A DNA stretch of 64,000 nucleotides, taken from NCBI GenBank assembly GCA_963930775.1, contig OZ005698.1, positions 620,001 to 684,000 of the forward strand. The letters are read 5' to 3'. The notes under the pieces were generated by a model. That model was given only the letters and a program-made list of their open reading frames with translations, ran no database searches and was not told the origin of the DNA. The position numbers and the translations under genes are program-made. How positions within the stretch are numbered: position 1 is the stretch's first letter; each line of letters begins with the position of its first letter. Positions 35,201 to 45,599 of the stretch are shown piece by piece. The stretch comes from Cliona cf. orientalis (Eukaryota > Porifera > Demospongiae > Clionaida > Clionaidae).

Positions 35201-36387
35201 ACTCACCTTCAACTATCACAACCGAGCAAAGGTAAGACTATGTGTTTCATAGAGAAAAAACGTACATGCATATATTGATGTGATTGTACATGCAAAAGCT
35301 GTACTGTGGTAGAAATTTTATAGAACTAGCTATAATATTATTATAGGTAGAGAAAGGTGAGATTTGAGCAGTGCAGTGGCAGTTTATGAGTTGTGGCTAT
35401 ACTCTAATTCTGCCCGTGTGTGTGTGTGTAAAATTACGTATTTGTCTGCAAACTCGCCTGTACTGCGCGTCACCAGAAGCCCTTTCACAACGCGGAGTTT
35501 CCTTACACTGAAGCTCCACCACCGAGCTTCTCTTCTTACAGAAGTTAGGCTAGCTACCTTCCTTCTCTTGCTAGCCAGCTGCCTTGGAAACACTACCATA
35601 TGAGATTACGAGCTAGTCGTATGCGTAGTAGTTTCCTTCCCCCCACTCCATAGCAAAGTTCACTTTCAAGGAACATTCTAGAAGCTGTCGATTTCTAGAC
35701 TGTACCAAGTGTTTTGTACACAGATGCAATAATGTGTTTTCAGATACAAGGTGATTATCCTCTCTCTCCCCCCCCCCCCCCCTCTCTCTCTCTCTCTCCC
35801 TCCAGCACTTACGTATGGCAGTGGATGAAAGTGGCTGCAACATCCAACACCTCTGGTTCGATGATGTTCCCAGTATGCTTGACTACTTCAAAACCAATTC
35901 CATTCCGCTCGAGTCGTTCTGGCTCAACGACGACGTCAAGCTCACCACCTACATCGATCGACAAGCGTCGGACTCTTTCCGCACCACGACCGTCGTCAAC
36001 ATGGACCGTCTAGCCCGTGTTCCCCCAAGGCGATCGCGCTCACTCCACCTCAGTACGGCAAACAGCGTCAACAGCGCAGCTGCCACAAGCGCCAATTCCT
36101 CCAACCCGGAGACCCCACTCCCCCTCCCGCTGGACGCAAACGCATCGTCAGCATCCTCATCCAATTCCCAGTCCACAAATTCGCTTCCGCAGTCCGCACG
36201 GAACAGCACCGGTTGGCGGTTGTTTCGTTCTCAGCGATCATCCAGTGCTGGAAATGTGGGTAGGGTCCAGCGAAGACATTCGGCCAATGTCGGATCACTC
36301 CTTAACACAGGTATGAACTCTAATCGAAGCTCAGGAAGGAGACGGAGAAGTAACAATGAGAATAACTACTTAGTCAGGAACTATTGA
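18154..36387 (+). CDS. SH2B: SH2B-family adaptor (Phe zipper, PH, SH2)
   Basis: Five exons: 18154-18867, 30012-30113, 30381-30472, 32819-35231 and 35806-36387. The sum is 3903 nt in frame, 1300 residues, longer than vertebrate SH2B1/APS/LNK. Exon 1 has the dimerisation Phe-zipper region ([20 protein letters not shown]). A PH domain is split over exons 1-3 ([15 protein letters not shown] ... VEIFMPPK | [18 protein letters not shown] ... | [13 protein letters not shown]). Exon 4 is a 2.4-kb disordered region with Pro-rich and His-rich runs and NPIYVETT. The SH2 domain (PWFHGMVSR, then [17 protein letters not shown] with the phosphotyrosine-binding Arg) spans exons 4-5, with [16 protein letters not shown] in exon 5. 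The family couples receptor tyrosine kinases and JAKs to downstream partners. The C-terminal ENNYLV resembles the family's ENQYSF Tyr motif. The start is the first ATG of the long open exon. Confidence 0.93.
21213..21417. repeat. MITE-like element, family A (well-preserved copy)
   Basis: 205 bp. The left end is GACCGTAAAAGTTCTAATTA and the right end is the complement of TACCGTCAAAGTTCTAATTA, 21 of 23 positions matching. Interior GCGCC-containing blocks match the copy in MORN3 intron 3. No ORF. Confidence 0.85.
22394..22513. repeat. Compound (CT)n microsatellite
   Basis: Two CT runs (about 22394-22434 and 22479-22513) separated by a CT-rich spacer, in SH2B intron 1. Confidence 0.9.
23789..23861. 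repeat. (CT)n microsatellite, about 72 bp
   Basis: Uninterrupted CT run in SH2B intron 1. Confidence 0.95.
24722..24941. repeat. (GA)n compound microsatellite, about 220 bp
   Basis: The longest dinucleotide tract in the window. It is interrupted by AAAGA and GTGAGAGTAGGA units; the last occurs twice, suggesting internal duplication. Confidence 0.95.
26437..26617. repeat. MITE-like element, family C, 24-bp terminal inverted repeats
   Basis: The left end at 26437-26460 starts TATCGTAAATCGCGAATATT. The right end at 26594-26617 is its complement with one mismatch in 24. The element is 181 bp with no ORF. The TACCGTA-type terminus resembles families A and B, suggesting related transposase recognition. 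Confidence 0.85.
26639..27700. repeat. Composite duplicated blocks X and Y
   Basis: Block X (GCAGTTTTGG..GGTCT ... TTGGAGGCAATG) occurs near 26639-26729 and 26990-27070. Block Y (from TTATTTTGTT through GGGAAAAGCACAATGAAAAT and GGCGTCTGAAAGTCTAA to the double CGCCCACCAACTTAATT) occurs at about 26742-26948 and 27513-27700, visibly similar throughout. The arrangement X-Y-X-Y with a (CT)n tract between suggests a tandem segmental duplication of a longer repeat element. Confidence 0.75.
28943..28972. repeat. Palindromic hexamer repeat (ACATGT)n
   Basis: Five back-to-back copies of a self-complementary hexamer. Shorter runs occur near 19505, 22945, 30508, 32700 and 63015. Confidence 0.8.
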
Positions 36388-37003
36388 TTCTGTCATAGTC
36401 ATGTGACTGTCACATGACGGACGTGCTTATTATGTAATTCATGTCTCGATCGGTGAGCAAAGCACGATTTCATGATTGTGTTTTGTTCTTTTGAGACGTG
36501 TTTAGTTAAAATTAACACTTTTTTAGCACAATGCCGTATATGTGTGTGTGTGTGTGTGTATATGATGTGTACTCTGTGTGTGTGTGTGTGTGTGTTTGAG
36601 AGAGAAATCAATTATTATTCAGGTCATTACAATTCAGAAGATGGTATAATTCAAGTGTACGTATGTTTCATTGATAATTATTTTACTATTGACTCTGTTT
36701 GGGCATTTTATTTCACTAACTTATCATTTTTTTTTGTCACACCGTTGCCTTAATTACTCAATGTCATGTCATAGCAATCAGCTCAATCAATTTTGCCAAA
36801 AAAATATATTACGATGAAATTTTACTGTGGAGTAGAAGCTTCCTAACTGCATAAATGGGTGGTGTTGCATGCTAATAATAATGTAAATCTGGAAATTTCA
36901 TAGTATACCTGAACAGGTTGAAAATATATTTTTGATAGCCAGCTTTTCTGATATAATTTCCTTCTATGACTGCATGAAAATTCCCATGCAGTATATAGCT
37001 ATA
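36388..37003. other. Convergent 3' region, SH2B / PNLDC1
   Basis: AT-rich with (TG)n runs near 36541-36595. No gene seen. Confidence 0.55.
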
Positions 37004-39917
37004 CTACAATACTTTCCAATAATATTTGAGCAGTCCGATTCCCATTCCAAGGAGTCCAATTCCCAATCCAGGGATTAACAATCTCTTGTATGTACGTCGT
37101 GTAATTATAAAGGGCCCAGTCCCAGTCCCAGTCCCAAGCCTGGTCCCGGCCAGCAGAGAATCAGGGAGCCACCAGTACCTCCTGACAGTGACAAACTCAT
37201 TGCCCTCCATGAGCAGCTGCTGTGCTCTTCTCTGTGAAGAGAGAACCACCACAGCACTGGTGCTGGGGTAGCTGGAGTATGGACGCATGTCCATTGAGCA
37301 GTCAAGGTACTCCTTCAACTGCAAGGAGAGATTGAGTTTGTATTATGATGGTCGATGTCTGATATTTTTTTTTTTGGCTTTATGACTCACTAATTGAGGT
37401 GTGAGATGTTCACCATTTTTACTGCGAACAACTAGCCAATCTGATCTGCACTGAGGGGGGTCTGCTCCACCTAAATTCTAATAATTATGGTACAATAAAG
37501 CGTAATAATTATAATAATATTGCTCCACACGTTAACTTACAATGTAGTTGATTGGTCCTCTGATAATGTTGACTCTGTTAGTGTATGGCTCCACCGAACG
37601 AAAGTACTGCCTAATATGTACCGGACGAGCACTAGTACTCCTGTAAGATGTAGAAAACAATAATTATTTAATAGTTACTTAACTGATGAAAATGGAGGTC
37701 AGCTGCTGGCTATAATATAATAAATATACTGCAGTAATCCATGGGTGCTTACTCAATTCCCTTCATGGCCAGCAGGTGAGCAATGCGAAGAAAAACTGCA
37801 TGGAGAAGTGGAGGAAGTGCCATGGCTATAATAGCCTCGATCAGCTACTAAAACACTGGACTATAGCTAATGTGTTCTTCATGAACTTACTAAAGCCGGC
37901 ACAAAATGCATCAAAGCCGGCTTCATGGAATAGCTTCTGGACCGCTGCATAATAATAATAATAAAATTGTTACTACAATCAGTCAGTGCCGAAGTAATAT
38001 TATTGGTTCGCTCACCATATTTCTCTGCCACTTCAGGATCAGCATGAACCATGTCAGGAGCACAGAGAACATAAAATGTCCCCTTATTGCTGCAAATCAA
38101 AACAGTGATGAATTAAAACAAGGCATACCAGTACATCTTTATCTTACCTTCCAAGAGCTTCATAGAGGTCTACAAGATTTGAAAATTCCACTAAGTTCGT
38201 TCTCGATAGTTGCTAAAACAATTTTTGTGAATAATTCTATCAAACCTTTTTTACACTTGAGTTAGGTGGTTTTGATGACTTACCTTTTGCACAGCATAGC
38301 ACAGACTCTTGGTATCAATGATCATCGGAAATAATCGATGAAGCTCTGATTTGAAGTCACAGTATTGTTCTGTGAAATTTGAGTCACAAACATCGTAGCG
38401 AAGCTATAAAGCTGAACAGGTGTTTTTTGTGTGTTAACTCACTGGGGAGAGGTCGGTGAAACATCTCACACATAAGCATCAGATCGGTGAGCAAGTTGTG
38501 ACCAATGAGTGGCTGAAATTATAATTTCAATTACATCATGGCATGCATATCATAGCGTGAAGATGCGGTAGACAATCAGAGCAATGTGAAAATTGAGCTG
38601 CATTCAATGATACATGTACCTTTTGAGAAGTTTGTATGAGCCGAAAGACTCTCGTAAATCCCAACGCTTCTTGAAGAGTTCTGACAAAGGAGAAAAATAA
38701 TTAACGAGGAGCTTTATGATGACGAGATCTAGAAAGATGTGTTCTGACTTACTGCTCATCGGTCACCGAATCAAGAAGCTCTTCTTCCTGCGAAAAGCAT
38801 AATAATAATTCAGTTATTGTAAAGAAAGTAGCATGCACTAAGTCTAACCTGTTGCCTGTTTAAGTAGGAGATTCCTTCATAAAACAACTGCACATAAAAC
38901 TTATCATAAATATTATTGATGTGTGTGTCTACTCAACAATCGTTAATACTGTATAGCCAGAAATAATGATGGGAATTGAATTTGGTGCTTATCGCCCTCG
39001 CAACAATTTATTGGTTTGGTACAGGGTCACCATAATTATAATAATATGTATAAGAGTATAATTGGAAATATTGGCAGACTTCAATTTTTGGCAGTTGTAA
39101 GCCAAAATTAATACCGGTATCCCAGCTATACGGTAAGGTGTTTGCACCTTGTTGAAATCAAACTTGTACTGACAGAGAAAGTCTGCATTTGAAGCCTGTG
39201 CAGATAAATAACAGTAGAAATAAAAATATTATCACAGCACCGCTAGCAATCTATAATGACTAGCCTGGATTCCAACTTTTACGTGACGATGAATCGGTTC
39301 TGACCTTGGGAAAGTATAGAAGTTGAATGTGTGCACTAAATACCTAAAGATCACGGAGAGGATTATAATAATTTTTGTACTAGCAATGGCAGGATAATAT
39401 ATTGTACCGATTTGTACTGGAATCCTTATCCTTGATGAAAACAGACAAACCTGAATAAAAATTTAAAAAATTTTTATTGCTATAGCTACGTTAGTAGCAA
39501 CCTCTACGCTGCCCACATCATTATTAATAGCAAATTATACATAATACTACAATCAATTTTATGGATGTTTTAATTACCAAACTGGCAGATAAAGTAGGTC
39601 TGGGCCAGTCTCCTCAGCTTCTGGTAACACTGCTCCAGCGTATCAAATAAACTGGAGAAATTATGGATTGAAAAAATTAATACGAAGTTGCTAAGCTCCA
39701 CCCAGGTCACTCCGGCGCACCTTCGTTCATCCTCTGGTGTTGCAAGGAGCCCAGTAAACTCTGTATCAATAGCTGCAGAAGAAAAATGATCTAATATTGA
39801 AACCAAAACCAGATTAATTATGAGCAGCTGTCAGTGGAACAAGAATTCTCTCGACATGTTAGGTAGAACTAGATAGAGTAATTTACCGATCATCGGATAT
39901 CGTCGAATCCCGGACAT
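37004..39917 (-). CDS. PNLDC1: PNLDC1, PARN-like 3' exonuclease (pre-piRNA trimmer)
   Basis: Many small exons on the minus strand. The first exon is read from the ATG at 39917 (MSGIRRYPMI) and splices in phase to AIDTEFTGLLATPEDERR, the first DEDD active-site block. Further exons give SLFDTLEQCYQKLRRLAQTY and ICQFG, then PLIGHNLLTDLMLMCEMFHR (second block, GHNxxxD), FPMIIDTKSLCYAVQK (third acidic residue) and KLFHEAGFDAFCAGF (the HEAxxDA block near 37930). The final exon ends with a hydrophobic helix, LLIPGLGIGLLGMGIGLL, followed by a short basic tail. That C-terminal membrane anchor distinguishes PNLDC1 from cytosolic PARN; PNLDC1 trims pre-piRNA 3' ends at the mitochondrial surface. The N-terminus is shorter than in human, so the start is less certain than the family call. 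Confidence 0.88.
38947..39135. repeat. Possible MITE-like element in a PNLDC1 intron
   Basis: TACTGTATAGC at 38947-38957 and GCTATACGGTA at 39125-39135 are inverted with one mismatch and share the TACCGTATAGC terminus of family B. The interior does not look like family B. The inverted repeat is short, so support is weak. Confidence 0.4.
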
Positions 39918-40741
39918 GCGGTTTTAGATGAGTTTGGCCGGAATCATAGTCATGGTAGGCCATATACTAAATGATTTCATGCTTCCTACAACTTTCTTTA
40001 GCTTTCAAGTGGAGCTAGCCAGTAGTCATCCTCTATTTGCGTCCGATTCATCGAAAATGTTTGGGTGGAGTCCCACTGGTGGGCGTGGCTAAACACGATC
40101 GAAATGGTGGACCGGAGTTAGCTGCTAGCGCATGTACCTGTAGCAGCGTTGACCGATTCTGATCATCACCAAGATAGAATATACAAGCATGTCCGAGATT
40201 TGAAGCGGAGGTCCGGTTTGTAAATTTCTAACACTGTCTCTTTGAGCACAATTTGCACGCGTTGCAACAAAGATTGGGACATACGGTTTGCGTCATTCGT
40301 TAGCTGACTGGTAGCTCTATCTACTGAGTACTCTATCATTTAAAATCATTGTTATGTCCGAAAGTTATGGGTTGCTTTATAAAAACGGTCCGGATTTCGA
40401 TGATCTACTCTACATGTGCTCTAGTACAGTTCAGCTAGCTATTGAGGCCATAGGCCTGAACTATCATGTATATGTTATGCAGTATATAATATCTACAGTA
40501 GAACTAACCAATGAAGTCACATTTGGATATGCAATCTTCAATGTGAGGATAGAGTTGGGCAAAATTGGTTCTCACCACCTCGGTCATCACAGATGGATAC
40601 TAGGTAAGGGGTCGAAGAGTATAATGGATAATAGGTACGGGGTCGACTAGGAACAAAATTGATGACATCATCACTGGTGTGTGTTCGATTTTGGCGGGAA
40701 AGTTGCGACAGGTTGGAACACGTTCAGGTCATAATTTTATC
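39918..40741. promoter_or_regulatory. Intergenic region, PNLDC1 / XNDC1-like
   Basis: 824 bp between divergent starts, the longest of the six shared upstream regions. An open frame at 40354-40650 has no recognisable homology and I do not call it. No clear promoter motif seen. Confidence 0.4.
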
Positions 40742-42904
40742 ATGGCTCCAGTTCCCTTGAAGCGCATAGTCTCTGTGAGTTCAGAGGTGAGTATGAGCTC
40801 TCGCCTTCCCTCCCTCTCTCTCTCTCTGTTTCTCTCTCTTTCTCTCTCTCATTCACTCACTCTGATCATAGCTCTGACACACAACATGCATCACATATAA
40901 ATTATTTCATTCCCAGGACCCTCTCAATCCTGCTAAGAGTATCCTGTATGGCGGCAAGGTTGGTAAAAAGTGGCTGTGTTCTACTTCAGACAAGTCGGGC
41001 TGCCTGGAGTTGGTGGTGGAGCTGTGCAAAAGGTCAAAGATCACCATCATCGAAGTTGGTAAGCTAGAGGAAAATTGAGGCACAATCCTAGGGATGTATT
41101 AAACATGTTATTGCTCATTCGATTCATTTTGCTGTAAATCTGGAAATTTTCGCTGTAAAATTAGAAAATTTATTTCTGCATATCACATTTTCAGGCAACT
41201 TTGGTACAGCGTTTATTGAGGTCCTCGTCGCTAACTCTGAATCCCCCGATGACTACATGACGCTTCTCCCCTCCTCCTTATTGATGACCATCCCCGATTC
41301 CAAGGCTGGAAGGGGGCGGACAAAAACAAAGACATTTTCGAGTAAGGACAAACTTTCCAGCACGGCCGTCGGCAAAAAATGGAATAGGATTAAGGTCAAG
41401 TGCATACAAAAGCACAATCAGGAACAGTTTGGTCTACAGTATATCACCTTTTCAAACGATGCAGGAGGATATCGCGATCACCCCTCGATTTCTGGTGGTG
41501 AGAGGACTAGTAGTGTGTCCTCTAGCTCTCGGCATCATCTCCTCACGCCCTCACAGTTGATTGCCCCACTGCGACGGAATACCTTAGCCACGCCCAAATC
41601 GGAGCCAGTCGCTGTTAACAATCGCCCACGCCTTCCCTCTCTACAGAAGTCCTCAACTCCTGCCATGGCTGTTGTTAAATCGGAAGCTCCCCTAAAGACT
41701 CCAAAACGACCCTTAAGAGAGAGAAACAGCAGCCAGGAGAGAGATCTAGAAGAAGAAGATGCGGATTTCGAGTTTTCTGGGGTTGAGAAGCAGTCAAGGT
41801 TCTTTCGAAACTGCCTCAAGGGTAAACCATCGACTACGAGTGACCATTCATCAGAAAAGGAGCCCAACCCCATACTGGAGAGGATCATGACTGAGAGAGA
41901 GAAGTATAGTGAGTCTTCTTCGAGCGGGCTGTATCAACGGAGAAAACTTTTGAAGAAGGAGCTTCCAAAGGCAGATGTTACTGTTGTCTTCACAGCCGGG
42001 TATAAGGAGAGCAGTAGCGAGGTGAAGAAGAAGGCAGCTGCTGGTAGGGAGCTATCTAGTTCTTGGAGGAGAATGGCTACTCATGGTAAGTGGAGAAAAA
42101 AGGCATGAGTCATTCTAGCATAGGACCTACCTGAGTTGTTGGTATCACTGACTCTCTGTCTCTCTCTCTCTCTTTCTCTCTCCCTCTCTCTCTACACGCT
42201 TCACATTGCCAATATTATTACCTACTTTACCTGATTTTATTCGTTTTACCCACATTACCAATTTTACTTACTTTACCAACATTACCATTATTGCCTACAT
42301 GCAGTAATATTATTGTTTTCCTCTCTCTCCCCCACCAGACAATAACTATGAGATAGGGGAGGAGCCCGAGCACACATGGGGCTGGGACAGGTACAAGGGG
42401 AAACCCCGGCCGAAGAGAAGCAGAGGCAGAGGGCGAGGAAAAACCAAACGTCACAACAACCTAAAGCTCGATGGCTGGTTGAGCAAGCGGAAGAAAATCA
42501 ACAATCTTATCGACGAGTGTGAGACCATCCTGTCTGCAGCTAGTGAGAGCCTAGCCAAGAAGCTCGAAAGCTCTTCAGATGAAGCTTCTTGTTCGCCACT
42601 GACCACCGCAAATCTCTCCTCTCTCCCAGGATGTAGCAAATTTAAAGACGAGAGCACACAAGATGAAGACAGTGACAGTGATGATACAATCATATACGAC
42701 TACGAAGAAGAGGAAGTGGGTGGAGTTAAAGGGGCGGGGCCTAGTTGTGGTAACACGGTGACGTCATCGATGGTGGAGTGTCCACTCTGTGGCGAGCTTT
42801 TCCCACACTATGCCATAGAGGTGCATGCTGGCAACTGTGGGGAACCGCAAACTGCTGTGTCAGCATATTATTCCAAGATGAGTGCACCAATTATCATTGA
42901 CTGA
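40742..42904 (+). CDS. XNDC1: XRCC1-N-terminal-domain protein with C-terminal UBZ-type zinc finger
   Basis: Four exons: 40742-40786, 40917-41058, 41195-42085 and 42339-42904, 547 residues in frame. Residues 1-150 match the XRCC1 N-terminal fold and most closely the XNDC1 type: MAPVPLKRIVSVSSE, DPLNPAKSIL, then EVGNFGTAFIEVLVANS, YMTLLPSSLLM and WNRIKVKCIQKHNQEQFGLQ. This domain binds DNA polymerase beta and nicked DNA in XRCC1. The middle is basic and Ser-rich. Exon 4 has an RGRGRGK basic patch, an acidic SUMO-interaction-like stretch DSDSDDTIIYDYEEEE, and a C2HC finger C-x2-C-x11-H-x3-C (CPLCGELFPHYAIEVHAGNC), like the UBZ4 ubiquitin-binding fingers of RAD18-type repair proteins. No BRCT domain is present. 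AATAAA lies at 43064. A role in single-strand-break repair is inferred. Confidence 0.85.
42150..42338. repeat. TTACC-rich repeat with CT flanks (short version)
   Basis: In XNDC1-like intron 3. The order is a (CT)n tract, ACACGC, CATTGCCAATATTATTACC, a short TTACC array, ATTATTGCCTACATGCAGTA, then a second CT tract that runs into the 3' splice site. The same order with a longer array is in HFM1 intron 2. Confidence 0.75.
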
Positions 42905-43691
42905 TCCAAGTACCTTTCATTAGATCATCATAATAATTTCAATAATTGTCATTGTGTTGCATTAAGTTTGATAAGTGAAAGTGAGAATAGTACAAAAATT
43001 GAATATTGAGTTCTCTTTGTGTTTTTATAAGTCATTTCTTGCGTCCCGAGACTTGAGATCTGCAATAAATTATTACACAATGTCATGTTTGCCTCAAGGC
43101 CCCTGAGGTAAAATTTAATACCTTCTACATCTGGAATGAAAAAATATAACCCCATCCTCCATTCGACCTTCCGAGCTCTAGGCTGGAACGCTGGTCAGGG
43201 TAGACTGCAGATTACTGCAGCCAGTTAGGCTTCTGTGTCACAGCCATAGGGGACCGAAGTCAGCCTATGGTGGATTAACAGGCTTTGTCCAGGATGGGGG
43301 GTATTCGAGGGAGGAACCTGGGCGACCCCTAAGCCATATATGCCCAGGACCATGTGCAGTTTTCAGCTGCGGATGCCAGAGGGGGTACCGCTGACATCGT
43401 CTAGCCCCGATAGTCCCTACCGGAAAATGCTATTTATTGAAGCTGGGACAGGGAGTAGCAAAACGCGTATGGGTTTCACGTTGGAATGTATGACGTAATT
43501 AATAGCTATGAATATCATTAATTCTATACCGCGGCGCGCGCCAAAGTGTATCTCTGCAACGGAAAGAGCTATGGAGCTGGAACAAAAACCAAAATGTAGT
43601 TCATAAGCAGATGAAAGCAGCTACCATGGTCCTGAACATGCTACTTTATATCTAGACTATGCCATAGTATACACACACATAGCTAGCTTCT
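42905..43691. other. Convergent 3' region, XNDC1-like / SANBR
   Basis: AATAAA at 43064-43069 probably ends the XNDC1-like transcript. The segment 43150-43440 is GC-richer than its surroundings, with CTGCAG inverted pieces and a GGTATTCGAGG box resembling a Pol III B box. It may be an old SINE-like repeat; no second copy is in the window. No protein gene seen. Confidence 0.4.
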
Positions 43692-45561
43692 TTATAATAA
43701 ATTATGTAGAAACAAATTCTCACCACAGTTATATACTGTATGTATGCATCTATCAAGCAATATATATACGCATAGAAATCTCCTCAGGAGAATACTGGAT
43801 CTACCATACAGTTTAAATGATAATAATAATATATTATGCACACACCTGGTCTGTGTGCCCTGCAGTGCGAGAGCCCTGGCCGCCTGCTCCGCTCTAAACT
43901 GTGCCTCCAGCCTGGAGAAGATCCCTCCAGCGTACACTGGCTCTGTCTTGCCAGAAGTGCCCTTGTTGCTGCCAGTTGAACTGCTACCACCACCAGTAGT
44001 GGTAGTAGCAGCTGCCGCTGTTGGTCCTCTGCCACTAGTACCACTGGAGTTGGTGCCAGCTGTGGCTGTGGATGATGCTGTTGTTACTTCAGGAGCACTG
44101 AATTTTGACATCAAGGAAGCAATCCTTCGTTCGTCTGAAATAATCATAATATTTTAATTGAAATATATAGTATTGGGGCAAGAAATCTTGTCCTTGTTTT
44201 TTTTCAGAGTCCTTTATCAGTGGTTCTACCGTTATGCATGCTGATCCATAGTATGATTGACCTTACCACTTTCTCTCTGCATGTCCTGGTTCCATCTCCT
44301 AGACTTCTGGCTGTCCCAGATCCATTCCACCTGCAGGTCATGTCTAGATGACCTCATTCGAAGAGAAGAACCATGAACCTATAACAACGATACAAAAAAT
44401 GATACTAAAAATAGAAATACCACCCCCCTCTAGCTACATGTACGTGTACTATTTTTAGCCACATACATGTCTGCCTCTAGTTCTTCTTGGCTGAAGTGGT
44501 TGGATCAACACCTGCGGACGTTCGCTCTCCTCATCTTCCTCCATCTCTGCCAGGTCATGTGACTGCCCCTGAGAGTCATGTGATGTCTGCCTAGCGATCG
44601 CACCTCCCGCTAATCTCTGTCCGTGTGAATGCCTATTATTAGCTGGTGCAGTAATACCATGGCTAGTACTCGAGCTATGCTGTATGGTATCACTAGAACG
44701 AGTCTTCGAAACACCTCTGTGTGAACTCTGTGAGATGGGTACTTCACCAGAGCTTGATGGTGGCAGCCTTGGCTCCCTCGCTTCAGTTTGAAGAAAGAGT
44801 AACTCATTCAGAGTTTGCTGCTGTGATGAAATCAAAGCACTATGATTCTCGTCGTCTTTTTTGTTCGTAGGTGGTAAAGTTTTCAAGGTCTTAGCACAAA
44901 TTGTGTCTCTGAGTTGACAGAGAATGGAATAGGTTCTTCGTTGGTGGTTGTTGCTGTTGGGGGTTGATTCTTTGTCATTGGCCGTATCTGTTGATGAGTT
45001 ACGGGCAGAGCTTGGTGTGATCACATGATCACGAAATGCACATCCATCCTGTACACACAAAATTACACATGAATACAAGTAAATGGGGGATATAACAGCC
45101 TCATCTCTAATTGACTTGAACAGAAAAATGCCTAAGAAACAAGTATATTATTAATTTTCCCGTACACCCCAATCCATACGCTTGGGACATAAAAATTGTA
45201 CCCACCCTCATTAATAGCAATGTACCTTTATGTGTGGTAGAGTGGAGAAACCTCGGAGTGGTCTCTTACAGCATGAGTAGAGAGGAGGGATCAGGTGCTC
45301 TCCGCTGCAGCTAGGTTTGACCATGGCAGGCTGTGGGTGGTACGCACAAAGGGGCAGCTCACAGCACTGGAAGTAGCAGCCGCATCGCTCGCACCGCAGC
45401 CAGTTTACAAGCCCCCATATCCGCCAGTAAATGCTGCGAGGGGTAAGCCCCTCTTGTTTCTGGAGTGATTGAAGGTGGTGGTTGATGTTCCAAGAGTCGG
45501 CTCTCTCGTGGTTGAACACTACACGACCGTTACGATCTACGGAAAGCCTGTGTGTGTGAGG

Positions 45562-45599
<38 letters not shown>

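Noticed and set aside
40354-40650. 98-residue ORF upstream of the XNDC1-like gene
   Set aside because: No recognisable family and no splice link in frame to the MAPVPLKRIV start, which already matches the family N-terminus.
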